Assembly (NCBI GenBank): GCA_949987705.1
Contig: OX465281.1
Span: 138,184,876-138,248,875, forward strand
Direction of reading: 5' to 3'
DNA: 64,000 bases
From: Thereva unica
Taxonomy: Eukaryota; Arthropoda; Insecta; Diptera; Therevidae
The number at the start of each line of letters is the position of its first letter. The first letter of the stretch is position 1. The translations under genes and the position numbers were made by a program. A model generated the notes under the pieces. That model did no database searches. It was not told the DNA's origin and worked only from the letters and a program-made list of their open reading frames with translations. This document shows positions 43,152-54,312 of this stretch, one piece after another.

Positions 43152-43390
43152 TTCCAAAAAAGAGGAGGTTACTCAATTCGACGTGTAGGTATTTTGTAGT
43201 CCTGTTCATGCATAACTTTGTATTCCAATACCTAACTTTTTTGTTTTTTTTTTGGTTCATTTGAAGGGGGAGTTTCCCACGGTGGTCCCGTTATTTTTTT
43301 TTTTCGAAATTCTGATAACGGAGTTCGAAATTAGGCATAAAAACTGTTAAAATTAGTTCAACCTAAACATTTCATAGGCACCGGACAAAT
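43152..43390 (+). mobile_element. Possible Helentron-like 5' end (AACCGACTTCC type)
   Basis: TTAACCGACTTCCAAAAAAG then GAGGAGGTTACTCAATTCG recalls a widespread insect repeat end, with a short AACC...GGTT inverted pair like that of family 2. No 3' end was found. Confidence 0.35.
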
Positions 43391-43419
43391 TACTTTATTG
43401 CTGCAAAACTGGTAGAAGG

Positions 43420-43512
43420 TCGGTGGGAGAGTGCGTAGCGCGCTGGATACTCGATCCAGCGGCGCGTAGCGTTGAAGGTTCAAGCCCAGGTCGGGGCATC
43501 ATTTTTTTTTTC
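43420..43512 (+). repeat. tRNA-like segment, second type
   Basis: GGGAGAGTGCGTAGCGCGC with an anticodon-arm-like GCTGGAT...ATCCAGC, and B-box GGTTCAAGCCC, then a T-run. Looks tRNA-derived; the arms do not complete a normal cloverleaf. Confidence 0.5.
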
Positions 43513-43574
43513 TCTTTTTCTTTTTTCTGAAATGATTTATTAGAATATTAGTCAACCACCGGTAGTATCTGCCA

Positions 43575-43755
43575 TGGCGTAAAGGGCTAGGGAAAGTCCC
43601 TCGTCTGTGGGGCTGCGAGTTCGATTCTTCGGCTCGCGGTGCTTTTTTTTCGTCATAATAATTTTTTTTAATTTCCTTCGGGGATTTTGTTTCATATGAA
43701 ACAAGTTTTTGACATGAATACGTCTCTAAATTTGCTTCCAGAACAAAAACCGAAT
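43575..43755 (+). repeat. tRNA-like repeat, third type, copy 1
   Basis: TAAAGGGCTAGGGAAAGTCCC, B-box-like GAGTTCGATTCTTC, a T-run, then CATAATAATTTTTTTTAATT and GAACAAAAACCG. Nearly identical to 59905-60081. Probably a SINE. Confidence 0.65.
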
Positions 43756-44016
43756 TTTATTGTTTACATTTGATTTCCTTTTTTTAAAGATATGATGATT
43801 ATATTGTAGTGTTTGTTAAATACTTTGTTAAGTTTTAGATTACGCAGTCTCACAACTTATAACCTACATAAGCCTTTAACAAAAACTTTTCAAGATCAAT
43901 TATATATAGCTTTGGATACTTATGAATCTCCATGGCCAATATATATAGATTTTCGAGGGATATCGAATCAGACCACTATTTGCGGGTCCCTTTTCGTCCC
44001 TCTGCCTAGAGTCATC

Positions 44017-44658
44017 TTATTGGGGTTGCAGTGGGTTGTCCCATTGCTCCCTTACTTCGACTCCCCTAGTTATCGCAAGCAGCTGATTGAAGGGAGTCTG
44101 CCTTATGGCAGCCCTTTTTCTCGCCACCGCCGGACAGTGACACACTATGTGTGTGGCCGTCTCAAGTTCCTCCAGGCACATCCGACAGGTGTCATCCTCC
44201 AGAATTCCCATTCTTTTTAGGTGATACCTGAAACATCCGTGTCCTGTAATCAGTGCCACCAACCATCTGAGGGTTCTCCTTTGCATGTGCAGGATCCTTC
44301 TTCTGGCTGCGGTAATCGGCAACGTAAGCATCATCTTAGCCTGCCTACACGTGGTCATAGCGTCCCACCGTCTCCGGTGTTCCTCAGCGACCCATTTCTC
44401 GATGCAGTTCCTTACCAACCTTCTGCCAATGGCAGAGTATGGCTCCGGTCCCCAGAATTCCGAGGTTGACCCCTGTTTTGCCAGGTTGTCAGCCTTTTCG
44501 TTCCCATCGATGCCTGTATGTCCTCTAACCCAAGCTAGCGTCACGTTGTTTTGTTTCGCACACCTGTTCAGTTTTTGGACAAATTCCAACGCCAGAGACG
44601 CATTAATCTCTGTCTGATTCATGCGCTTAATAGTTATAGATAAAACGCGCATATGCAT
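44017..44658 (-). pseudogene. LINE ORF2 RNase H and C-terminal fragment
   Basis: 213 codons on the minus strand. The end of RNase H is clear (VTLAWVRGHTGIDGNEKADN, the last His and Asp of the active site), then a linker with RCRRWDA-like and RRILHMQRRTLRWLVALITG segments and a Cys/His end CRMCLEELETATHIVCHCP. This order is typical of I/R1/LOA LINE ORF2 C-termini. Open, without stops, but lacking endonuclease, RT and most of RNase H. A different family from the fragment at 14.7 kb, though the same architecture. Confidence 0.75.
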
Positions 44659-45440
44659 AATTTAAAACATAAAATAACACGCGCAACCTACTCAGGTGCC
44701 ATCACCCCATGTTGCTACTTTCCCACATTTCCACATTTCCGTTTAAAATTCGAAACCAATTCCAAGAATCCAGACGCTTTGTCAGCAGCGCGTGTTCTTT
44801 TTACTTGGCTGTGGAAAATGTCCAGCGACCTGGTAAATTTTTGATGATAGAAATTAATTCACTTACAGTTTTGACTTCAAACCGTTCGCCCACGTTGGTC
44901 AGTTGTTCTCCGCGAATAATAAATCTTTTAATTGTTTTGCTGTTGTTCTTTTTGAATAAATATTAACTTAAATTGATGTTTTATTCTTTTTTTTAATAAG
45001 TTTAAAAATCAATAATGAAACTGGCGACGAGGATGGGATACCCGGATGTATTCTAAATAATAGTTAATACGAGTTAACTCTGATATATTATTACAGTGTG
45101 TATTAACACTTAGCCGGGTATTCGCGAATCAATTAAATAAATTAAAAGTTTAAAAGTGAACAGTGAAAAGTTGTGTCCAGGAGGCCGCTATCAACAACAA
45201 ACGTTCCAGAGGAGCAAAAAGAAATACAAATACAACAGGGGAGAAACCAACGCCAAGCATCCAAGAGGAAGCTGGAAGACCACAATTAAAAAAAACAACA
45301 CCTGTAAGTCAGTCAACAATCCCAGAAGGAAGTCATCGACTACACCTTTACTACAAACAATACTATACCAACAATCAACAAAGTTTATTGAATTACATCA
45401 AAGGTCAGATCTATTTTAATACCATTTAATTAAACTTGCA
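44659..45440 (+). other. Possible LTR end and leader of an LTR retrotransposon
   Basis: ACTGGCGACGAGGATGGGAT at about 45020 resembles the primer-binding region downstream of Gypsy-type 5' LTRs. The preceding 300 bp hold AATAAATA signals. Two overlapping frames at 45156-45429 (Lys/Arg/Gln-rich, no motif) could be leader or gag start. No second LTR was found. Speculative. Confidence 0.3.
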
Positions 45441-45892
45441 GTAGTATATTTAAGATAGAATTTTTTTTCCTTCTATTTTTGATAATTTTAGTTAGTTTTT
45501 AAGAATATTAAAGTGAAACTTTTGGTTGTTTTCTTTTTTTTTCTTTGATCATATAAATAAATACATATATAACATATGTATATACATGAAACCAGTGCCC
45601 AAAAATACGATTTATGTCAAAAAATTTACTCAATTAAATCTAAAAAAAAAAAGAAAAAAAAATTTTTAAGAAACTCTTTTCTTTACCTTAATATATTGAT
45701 CAGCTGTGAACACAAAATTAATATAAATACTAAAAAAATCGACTAAAAGGTAAAAAATAAGAAGATTTTAAACAATATAAACTTTTAAATCAAAATGGAA
45801 AAAATCTCACACATTCCTTAAAGAAAAGCGTGGGGCGCCCATACCAACCTGAACTTAAAAAAACATGACTGCCGTGAGTACATTTTAACATT
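45441..45892. other. AT-rich, nothing recognised
   Basis: Poly-A/T rich DNA without gene or repeat structure. Confidence 0.45.
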
Positions 45893-47068
45893 TCAGACAG
45901 CTACGAAACGTACAACGCGATGCTATAAACCGTAGACGGTTCAACGTAGACCTTCTGCGGGAGAGCGGTAAAAAGCGGGAATTTGCTGGAAACCTACAAC
46001 AAATATTAGACCAGCACAACGTTTCTGACGACACAAAATATTGAAGATCTGTGGAGTAGGACAAAGGGCGCGATATTGACGGCTGCGGAAATGAGCATCG
46101 GTTATGTCCCAAGAAACCAGCAACACTGGATCTCGGACACAACCTGGCAAAAAATAGAACGCAGGAGAGCCCTAAAAAATAACGTAAACTCTACAAGCGA
46201 CCCCGAAAGACGTTACCAACTGGAACGGGAGTACTCCCAACTACACCGGGAGGTAAAGAGAAGTGTCCGGCGTGATAAAAGGCAGCAGATAAATGAGCTC
46301 GCAGAAAAAGCGGAAAACGCGGCAAACACAGGCAACAGTAAGGTGCTGTACCAAATTACTAAACAGCTCACGGGAAAGCACTCTACTAAAAAGCATGCCG
46401 TTAAGAGTGCAGATGGAAGGCTGCTGTGCAGCGACGAGTAACAGCTCCAAAGATGGAGAGATTACTTCTTCGCCGCCCTGAATGGTTCATTTACACAGGA
46501 ACCTCAGGAAACCAGCAACAATGCACAGCCTATAAGAATCACCACCCGAGCCCCATCCAAGACGGAAATAGTAACCACAATTCATGCGATGACCAATGGT
46601 AAAGCAGCTGGGAAACATGGCATCCCGCCAGAATTGTTGAAAGCCGATTCAAGCCTCATAGCAGATGCGCTTCAGCCAATCCTGGAAATAGCATGGAACA
46701 CCTGTACCTTTCCGGAGGATTGGATGGAAGGTATCATAGTCAAAATACCAAAAAAGGGGGACCTAACAATATGCGACAACTGGAGAGGTATCTGTTTACT
46801 ATCTACTGTGGGCAAAATTTTGTCCCATATATTACTATCTAGGATCAGTGAGGCAGTAGACCGAACGCTTAGGAGACAGCAGGCCGGAATCAGAAAGGGC
46901 CGCTCATGTATTGATCATATCAACACCTTACGAATAATAGTGGAGCAGTCTACTGAATTCCGATCCCCCCTTTACCTTGCTTTCGTAGATTATGAGAAAG
47001 CGTTCGACTCGGTCAATAGGAGCTTTATATGGCAGGCACTACGGCGACGGGGACTGCCTGTTCCGTAG
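45893..47068 (+). pseudogene. EEP-type LINE ORF, middle fragment
   Basis: Same family as 26725-28523 and 54313-57652. It starts in the linker after the endonuclease (NRRRFNVDLLRESGKKREFAGN-like), continues with RNQQHWISDTTWQKIERRRA and KQLTGKHSTKKHAVKSADGR, a TAA at about 46439 where the relatives read Glu, then MTNGKAAGKHGIPPELLK, IVKIPKKGDLTICDNWRG, and motif A FVDYEKAFDSVNRSF. It stops abruptly after RRRGLP at 47068, so it lacks RT motifs B and C and the 3' end. Loss of the 3' end means later deletion or rearrangement rather than plain 5' truncation. Confidence 0.85.
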
Positions 47069-48078
47069 GAACAATTTATCGCTAAATTTTAAGTTTATTT
47101 ATAATTTTAAGAAACACTGGATGAATTGAAATTTAATTTAATCGAACTCTAATGTTTGAGAAACCTTTTTATGGACCTCGTCGCTTCATGCCTCAATCGC
47201 AGTTTCTTATTAAAAAAAAGGTAATAAAAACCAGATGTTGCTTTCGGCCGTCGCAAACAAATTCCTCGTACTCAAATCTCCTCAACGAGTTTGAACAGTA
47301 TTTCGACGGCCTTGTAAACAGACCATAAAAAAAGGGGGTTTCAAGTTTTTCTTGGAAACTCAAATTTTGAATTCTAGGAAAGCCCTTTCTAGAATTTTCT
47401 TTGTTGAATTTTGGTCGACGGCCGGCGACTCGTCCCGGTCGTCATTATTGGTTTTGAGCTCAAACCGGTCGCTTCGCCAACTTAGAGATTCGTCTCCGTT
47501 TAACGTTCTCAAACGTTTGCTATTTGGTGTCCGAGTACACCGGCGAAGCGATTTCATAAAAAATAAAGATTCGCGATTGAGGTCCAATCTACGTTTATTA
47601 ATTTGATCAAAGATTTTATATTGAAATAAAAGTTTTGTTTAGAATTTAAGTTATTATTTTAAGTATGTAATTTTGAAGTGTCTAATAAATATTTTAATAC
47701 GAAATCGGTGTTGTCAAAAAGAAACTTATTTTGACGTGACAACGTCTATTAAAACGATGAACGCCGGCTGCATGCACGAAAAATGATGACTCATTGTCCC
47801 GTTATGTCCCGTTATCTCCCGAAGTAATTTTAAAAATTTGATCGTAGTAATCTTAAAAATTTGATTAAAATTGTCAATATTAATTAGATTAAATTTGTCA
47901 AATTGTCAACAATAAGCAAAGCAAGCCAAACACTCTGTCGCCTAACTGGGTGCCGGTGTATAAGAAAATAGTGAACATTACACTGACGAAAACTGTGAAA
48001 TGCAAACGAAAACAGTTTCCTTGCGTTCCTGCTTGTGCTATTATTACAAGTCGCAAGGTGGGACGTTTACTGTTATTA
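47069..48078. other. Unassigned non-coding DNA
   Basis: Contains a GC-richer patch (about 47400-47560) and AATAAAG signals. Frames here show no motif. It could be an LTR or UTR of an unrecognised element. The last bases end in an A just before the Helitron start at 48079. Confidence 0.4.
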
Positions 48079-48087
48079 TCTATAATA

Positions 48088-49625
48088 CAGTGCGGAGCAT
48101 GACTATAAACGCAGTTAGAAAATCTTGGTTTTTTTAATTATTTTGTCAAATTCTACTATTTTCTTTATTGATTTTGAAAGAATAGAGAGAAAAAACACTA
48201 AACAAAATAAATTACCAAGGATAGGTCAATAAAATCACCGTTAGTTGAAATTTACTGATATTTCGGCGGAGCATGACTATAAACGCAGTCAGTATTTTTG
48301 CGTTATTGGCTGTTGATCACAACCAAAAAGTGTGCCAAATAATAAAATTAATTGTGCTCTTGACTTCTAACTTTCGCTTTTAAATTATTGTTACAAAATT
48401 TTTGAAATGCCACGTGGAACAGTTCTTACCGATATGGAAGTAGGCACAGTGCTCGATATGGAAGTAGGCACAGTGCTTGCATTTTTTGAAGCCGGCTTGA
48501 GCAAGCGGGCAATCGCAAAAAAACTCAGCCGATCTGACGCTGCTATTCGGAACGTGTTGCAAGATCTTGCAAATTATGGAAAAAACCGATCCGGAGGTCC
48601 GAAAAGCAAGTTGTCAGACAGAAGTAGGCGATCAATTATTAAAAATGCAAGCAACAGTATAAAGACTGCTGTCGAAATTGCAAAAGATTGTGGACTGAAC
48701 GTGTCCAAATGGATAATTTATAATGTTTTAAGGAGTTCCAACCTTATTGTCCGCTAGAATCCGAAATCGGCACCGCGACTTTAGCGCGTCATAAATCTGC
48801 AAGACTGCAATTCTCGCGAGCAAATATGCAAACCGACTTTTCAAAAGTAAAATAAATCAACGTTTATTCTCGATCAATTTTTTAAACTTTTCTGCTGAAG
48901 GTAATTTTTTGTGATGAGAAAAAATTTCACTTGTATGAACCCGACGGAGCACCAAGTTATTTTCGAAACGAAATTTCGGTGGAGGTAGTGTTATGGTCTG
49001 GGGAGCATTCTGTGATGATGGAATGCTGGAACTGGAACTGGCTTTTCCCAGCACTAGGATGAATGCTTCCGAGAACATTGATGTTCTCCGAATGAATTTA
49101 TTGCCATTTGTGCAGCGCAAAGGCACAAACTAATGGACTTTCCAACAGGACAACGCCACAATCCATGTGAGCCGTGCTACCAAATCGTGGTTTATGAACA
49201 TTAACGTTCAAATCTTGGAATGGCCCGTTTGCTCCCCAGACCTGAATCTCATTGAAAACCTTTGGGGACTCCTAGCAAGGCATATTTATAAGGAAAATAA
49301 GTAGTAGAGATATTGACAATACGACAATAACAAATTTATTAAACAGCATGCCGAGCAGATGGCCTCACACATTATTGAAATTGCATTTCACTTTGTTTTT
49401 TATGAACTTTTTTAAAATATTTGAGTGCGTTTATAGTCATGCTCCGCTGAAATATCAGTAAATTCCAAATAATCTTACTTTTATTGATCTATCCTTGGTA
49501 ATGTTTTTTGTGTAGTGTTTTTTCTCTCTATTCTTTCAAAACCAATAAAGAAAATAGTAGAATTTGACAAAATTATTAGCAAAAACAAAATTTTCTGGCT
49601 GCGTTTATAGTCATGCTCCGCACTG
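48088..49625 (+). mobile_element. Tc1-type transposon with IR/DR ends
   Basis: TA at 48086-48087 and 49626-49627 flanks CAGTGCGGAGCATGACTATA...TATAGTCATGCTCCGCACTG. The same motif recurs inside: GCGGAGCATGACTATAAACG at about 48268 and its complement at about 49431. Each end thus has an outer and an inner binding-site-like copy, as in Tc3 and Sleeping Beauty type elements. Inserted at a TA in the Helitron 5' end; copies without the insert are at 7675 and 51259. Confidence 0.92.
48407..49305 (+). pseudogene. Tc1/Tc3-type transposase, broken
   Basis: Transposase of the surrounding element. The N-terminal paired helix-turn-helix is clear: AFFEAGLSKRAIAKKLSRSD, then GGPKSKLSDRSRRSIIKNAS. A 24-bp in-frame tandem duplication repeats DMEVGTVL. 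The first frame ends at 48757. Catalytic blocks continue in other frames: FCDEKKFHL (first Asp, about 48912), [28 protein letters not shown] (second Asp) and [13 protein letters not shown] (Glu), with 34 residues between second Asp and Glu (DD34E). A TAA precedes WTFQQ, and a frameshift lies near 48980. Inactive. Confidence 0.9.
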
Positions 49626-51258
49626 TATAAAAATAAGTCGGGTTTTCCTTCCAGACGCTATAATTCCAGAACGCACGATCCGATTTCCACGGTTTTGCAT
49701 TCGTTGGAAAGGTCTCGGGCTCCGTGAGGTTTATAGCAAAAAAATTTCAACAGAAAAGCAGGCGTTTGGTCCATAGCAGCCATCTCAAGAGGGCGGATTA
49801 CCATTTTCTTTACAACCCCTCGACATGGATATCAAATGAAAGGGTATGGTAAGTAGAACACCAAAGGCAATATAGTATACTCAATATATCGTTTGGTCCA
49901 TGGCAGTCATCTCAAGAGAGCAGATGACCATTTTCTTCACAACCCCTTCGAGATGGGTATCCAATGAAAGATTATGATAAGTAGAACAATATAAGCAGTA
50001 TAGTATACTCAATATGTCGCTTGGTCCATAGCGGCCACCTCAAGAATGCGGATTACCATTTTCTTCACAACACCTTCGACATGGATATCAAATGAAAGAG
50101 TATGATAAGAGAACACCATAGGCAATATAGTATACTCAATATATCGTTTGGTCCATGGCAATCATCTCAAGCGGGCGGATTACCATTTTCTTCACAACCC
50201 CTTCGAGATGGGTATCAAATGAGAGAGTATGATAAGTAGAACACATAAGCAATATAGTATACTCAATATATCGTTTGGTCCATAGCGGCCATCTCCAGAG
50301 GTTGGATTACCATTATCTTCACACCCCTCGACATGGATTTCAAATGAAAGGGTATGATAAGTAGAACACCATAAGCAATATAGTATACTCAATATATCGT
50401 TTGGTCCATAGCGGTCATCTGAAGAGGGCGGATGATCATTTTCTTCGCTACCCCTTCGACATTGGTATCAAATGAAAGGGCATTATAAGAAGAATGCCAT
50501 AGACTATGTCTTTAGATTCATGGCGGCCATCTCAAGAGGGCGGGTTACATTTTCTTCACAACACCCGAGACATGGGTATCAAATGAAAGGCAATGAAAAG
50601 TAGAACACCATAAGCAATATAGTATATTCAATTTATAATTTGGTCCGTGGCGGCCATCTCAAAAGGGCGGTTTACCATTTTCTTCACAACCCCTCCTAGA
50701 TGGGTATCAAATGAAAGAGTATGATAAGTAGAACAATATAAGCAATATAGTATACTCAATATATCGTTTGGTCCATAGCGACCATCTCGAGAAGGCGGAT
50801 TATCAAATGAAAGAGTATGATAAGTAGAACACCATAAGCAATATAGTATACTCAATATATCGTTTGGTACATGGCGGTCATCTGAAGAGGGCGGATTACC
50901 ATTTCCTTCACAACCCCTTCGAGATGGGTATCAAATGAAAGAGTATGATAAGTAGAACACCATACGCAATATAGTATACTCAATATATCGTTTGGTCTAT
51001 AGCGGCCATCTTAAGAGGGCGGATTAATATTTTCTTCACAACCCCTTCGACATGGGTATCAAATGAAAGAGTATGATAAGTAGAACACCATAGGCAATAT
51101 AGTATACTCAATATATCATTTGGTCCATGGCGGTCATCTCCCAAAATCAATTTTCCCAGATTTGTTCTTTTTTCACTATAGCTTTTTCCTATCCCAGACT
51201 GTGTCCCCATAATCTTATTTTATTGAAAGGCGTTGCAACGCACGCGGGTTTTTGCTAG

Positions 51259-53293
51259 TCTATAATATAAAAATAAGTCGGGTTTTCCTTCCAGACGCTA
51301 TAATTAGAGAACGCACGATCCGATTTCCACGGTTTTGCATTCGTTGGAAAGGTCTCGGGCTCCGTGAAGTTTATAGCAAAACAATTTCAACAGAAAAGCA
51401 GGCGTTTGGTCCATAGCAGCCATCTCAAGAGGACGGATTACCATTTTCTTTACAACCCCTCGACATGGATATCAAATGAAAGGTTATGGCAAGTAGAACA
51501 CCAAAAGCAATATAGTATACTCAATATATCAATAAAGTATACTCAGTATATCGTTTGGTCCATGGCGATCATCTCAAACGGGCGGATTACCATTTTCTTC
51601 ACAACCCCTTCGAGATGGGTATCAAATGAGAGAGTATGATAAGTAGAACACATAAGCAATATAGTATACTCAATATATATCGTTTGGTCCATAGCGGCCA
51701 TCTTCAGAGGTTGGATTACCATTATCTTCACACCGCTCGATAAGGATTTCAAATGAAAGGGCATGGTAAGTAGAACACCATAAGCAATATAGTATACTCA
51801 ATATATCGTTTGGTGCATGGCGGTCATCTCAAGAGGGAGGATGATCATTTTCTTCACTACCCCCTCGACTTTGGTATCAAATGAAAGGGCATTATAAGAA
51901 GAATGCCATAGACTATGTCTTTAGATTCATGGCGGCCATCTCAAGAGGGCGTATTGCCATTTTCTTCACAACACCCGAGACATGGGTATCAAATGAAAGG
52001 CTATGAAAAGTAGAACACCATAAGCAATATAGTATACTCAATTTATAATTTGGTCCATGGCGGCCATCTCAAAAGGGCGGTTTACCATTTTCTTCAAAAC
52101 TCCTTCTAGATGGGTATCAAATGAAAGAGTATGATAAGTAGAACAATATAAGCAATATAGTATACTCAATATATCGTTTGGTCCATAGCGGCCATCTCAA
52201 GAGGGCGGATTACCATTTTCTTCACAACCCCTTCGAGATGGGTATCAAATGAGAGAGTATGATAAGTAGAACACCATATGCAATATAGTATACTGAATAT
52301 ATCGTTTGGTCCATAGCGGCCATCTCAAGAGTGCGGATTAATATTTTCTTCACAACCCCTTCGACATGGGTATCAAATGAAAGAGTATGACTAGTTGGGA
52401 TGTGGGTTCGACCCTTTCGGTCCACACGATCAACTTCCCAGTATGATGGATGTTGAATATACATATGATTGGATATTTCAATAATAAATGAACAATAGGC
52501 AATATAGAATATATCTATAATACCGAGAATTTGTCACAATTGTTTATCAATATTTTCGCTAAAATGTCAAACTAAATGTGCGCACTTACAAGATTAGGAT
52601 GACGAAAATGTATATAAAATTGATGTATTAATGTTTTTCGGCACCTCAATGAAGTCGATATAGTTTTTAGTTCGCGCGGTATAGTGCACGTACAAAAATC
52701 ACTTAAGTCATTTAAACCAAAAACCGCTGGACCGAATATTATAAAAATCTTTTCAGATTATATTGTCGCTAATACGCTTCGAACGGCACCTCAAGTAAGT
52801 CAATATCTTTCGTGGTTCGGGCGATATCGTGCAGGTACAAAAATCACTTACGCCGCTTAAACAAAAAAAAGGCTGGACCGAATTTTATGAAAATCTTTTC
52901 AGATCATATTTTGGTTAATACTCTTCGAACGGCACGTCAACGAAGTCGATATCTTTTATAGTTCGCGCGATATCGTGCAGGTACAAAAATCACTTAAGTC
53001 ATTTAAACCAAAAAACCGCTGGACCGAATATTATAAAAATCTTTTCAGATTATATTGTCGCTAATACGCTTCGAACGGCACCTCAAGTAAGTCAATATCT
53101 TTCGTGGTTCGGGCGATATCATGCAGGTACAAAAATCACTTACGTCGCTTAAACAAAAAAACGGCTGGACCGAATTTCATGAAAATCTTTTCAGATCATA
53201 TTTCGGTTAATACGCTTCGAACGACACCTCAACGAAGTCGATATCAGTTTTGGTTCGCGCGATATCGTGCAGGAAAATATGACCACATCCATA

Positions 53294-53325
<32 letters not shown>

Positions 53326-53626
53326 TACTTCCTCCCAATTTTTTGCTTAAAATGCTCCTGGGACCTTGAAAGATGAAAATACGTTGAAATTTTCGATTTC
53401 GATTTTCGGACCGATTACAATAACTTCCTATACTGGGAAGTTAATAAGTAGAACACCATAGGCAATATAGTATACTCAATATATCATTTGGTCCTTGGCG
53501 GTCATCTCCCGAAATCAATTTTCCCAGATTTGTTCTTTTTTCACTATAGCTTTTTCCTATCGCAGACTGTGTCCTCATAATCTTATTTTATTGAAAGGCG
53601 TTGCAACGCACGCGGGTTTTTGCTAG
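51259..53626 (+). mobile_element. Helitron family 1, copy B, tandem with copy A
   Basis: Begins TCTATAATATAAAAATAAG directly at the CTAG end of copy A and ends CTAG at 53623-53626, followed by T, with the 12-bp hairpin GCGTTGCAACGC 17 nt before the end. The body is the ~120-bp minisatellite, interrupted at 52391-53444 by a family 2 element. Confidence 0.72.
52391..53444 (-). mobile_element. Helentron-like family 2, complete copy in Helitron B
   Basis: 1,054 bp on the minus strand, from TTAACTTCCCAGTATAGGAA (53444) to CCAACTAG (52391), followed by T. Deleting it restores the satellite text GAGTATGATAAGTAGAACAC exactly, so there is no TSD. It carries one or two more internal ~165-bp units than the copy at 37344. 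A (CA)n microsatellite lies at about 53305-53324. Non-coding. Confidence 0.8.
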
Positions 53627-53699
53627 TTTAATATAAATGATTCAATTTTATTCATAAAAGTATGCAATCATTTCATCAATGTTTTCTCATGACGTTGTC

Positions 53700-54061
53700 A
53701 CGTTAAACTATCGTCCGTAAACCCTCTTTACAGACAACAAATTTTTTTTATTAAAGAATTCTGTTCTATCATCAGTCTGTATATTTCTTGGTATTCTACC
53801 GTACTCGAAAATAGTTTTCATCGCTCTAGCAACTTCAATACCAGTCTTTTTCTTCACTGGAACAGCCCACGCATATTTGGAAAATGTATCGATGACAGTC
53901 AACACGAAATTATAACCATTATTCTGTTGAGAGTATGCACCCATTTCAACTAAATCAGCTTGCCAGAGGTCGTCAAGGCCTTTAATAATAGCACGACGTC
54001 TATTAAAATTTTTTCGTGCTGATTTATGTAATTCGTTTACAACTTGTCTTTTACTCATCAT
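53700..54061 (-). pseudogene. Polinton integrase, truncated
   Basis: Retroviral-type integrase used by Polintons to insert. The frame contains ELHKSARKNFNRRR, then DLWQADLVEMGAYSQQNNGY (first catalytic Asp), VLTVIDTFSKYAWAVPVKKK, and RNIQTDDRTEFFNKK (second Asp). The Gly normally after that Asp pair is Arg. The frame ends at 53708 after LLSVKRVYGR; the region with the catalytic Glu and the chromodomain-like end is missing because the Polinton sequence stops near 53630, at the Helitron. It is on the opposite strand from the polymerase at 29-34.7 kb. Confidence 0.8.
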
Positions 54062-54071
54062 GAAGTTATTA

Positions 54072-54312
54072 TCATACCGTTTCCTTTGTAATTGTTATTG
54101 TTTCTACATCTATTAATCCTTTTAAGGCATCCCAAATTTGACGCAATCCCTCATCAATACGAGCTGTTAACTTATTTTGCAAAACCTTTACTGATTTATT
54201 TGTAAACTGCTGATTTTCTAATTTTACTTCGTTATTAATATAACTTTTCAGTTTATTATGTAAATCTTCCATTGGTTACCATTAGCTCGTTTTCTACTTT
54301 TCCTTTTTCATT
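54072..54312 (-). pseudogene. Polinton structural gene, 3' part
   Basis: The 66-codon frame from 54272 (MEDLHNKLKSYINNEVKLEN, DEGLRQIWDALKGLID) is polar and helical. In an overlapping frame the collagen-like gene continues across the LINE insertion as GKVENELMVTNGRFT before two stops. One gene with a frameshift, or two overlapping genes, both fit. Position beside the integrase and style suggest a fibre-like or minor structural protein. No firm family. Confidence 0.45.

Larger units (their letters stand above)
48079..51258 (+). mobile_element. Helitron family 1, copy A, interrupted by Tc1
   Basis: TC at 48079 after an A, then TCTATAATA; the remaining 5' sequence follows the Tc1 insert at 49628 (TAAAAATAAGTCGGG). 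About 13 monomers of the ~120-bp minisatellite fill the body. The 3' end has the GCGTTGCAACGC hairpin and CTAG at 51255-51258, followed by T. No coding sequence. Confidence 0.7.

Noticed and set aside
47352..47606. 84-codon frame in the GC-richer patch
   Set aside because: Overlaps an equally long antisense frame, Arg/Ser-rich without motif; more likely UTR or LTR.
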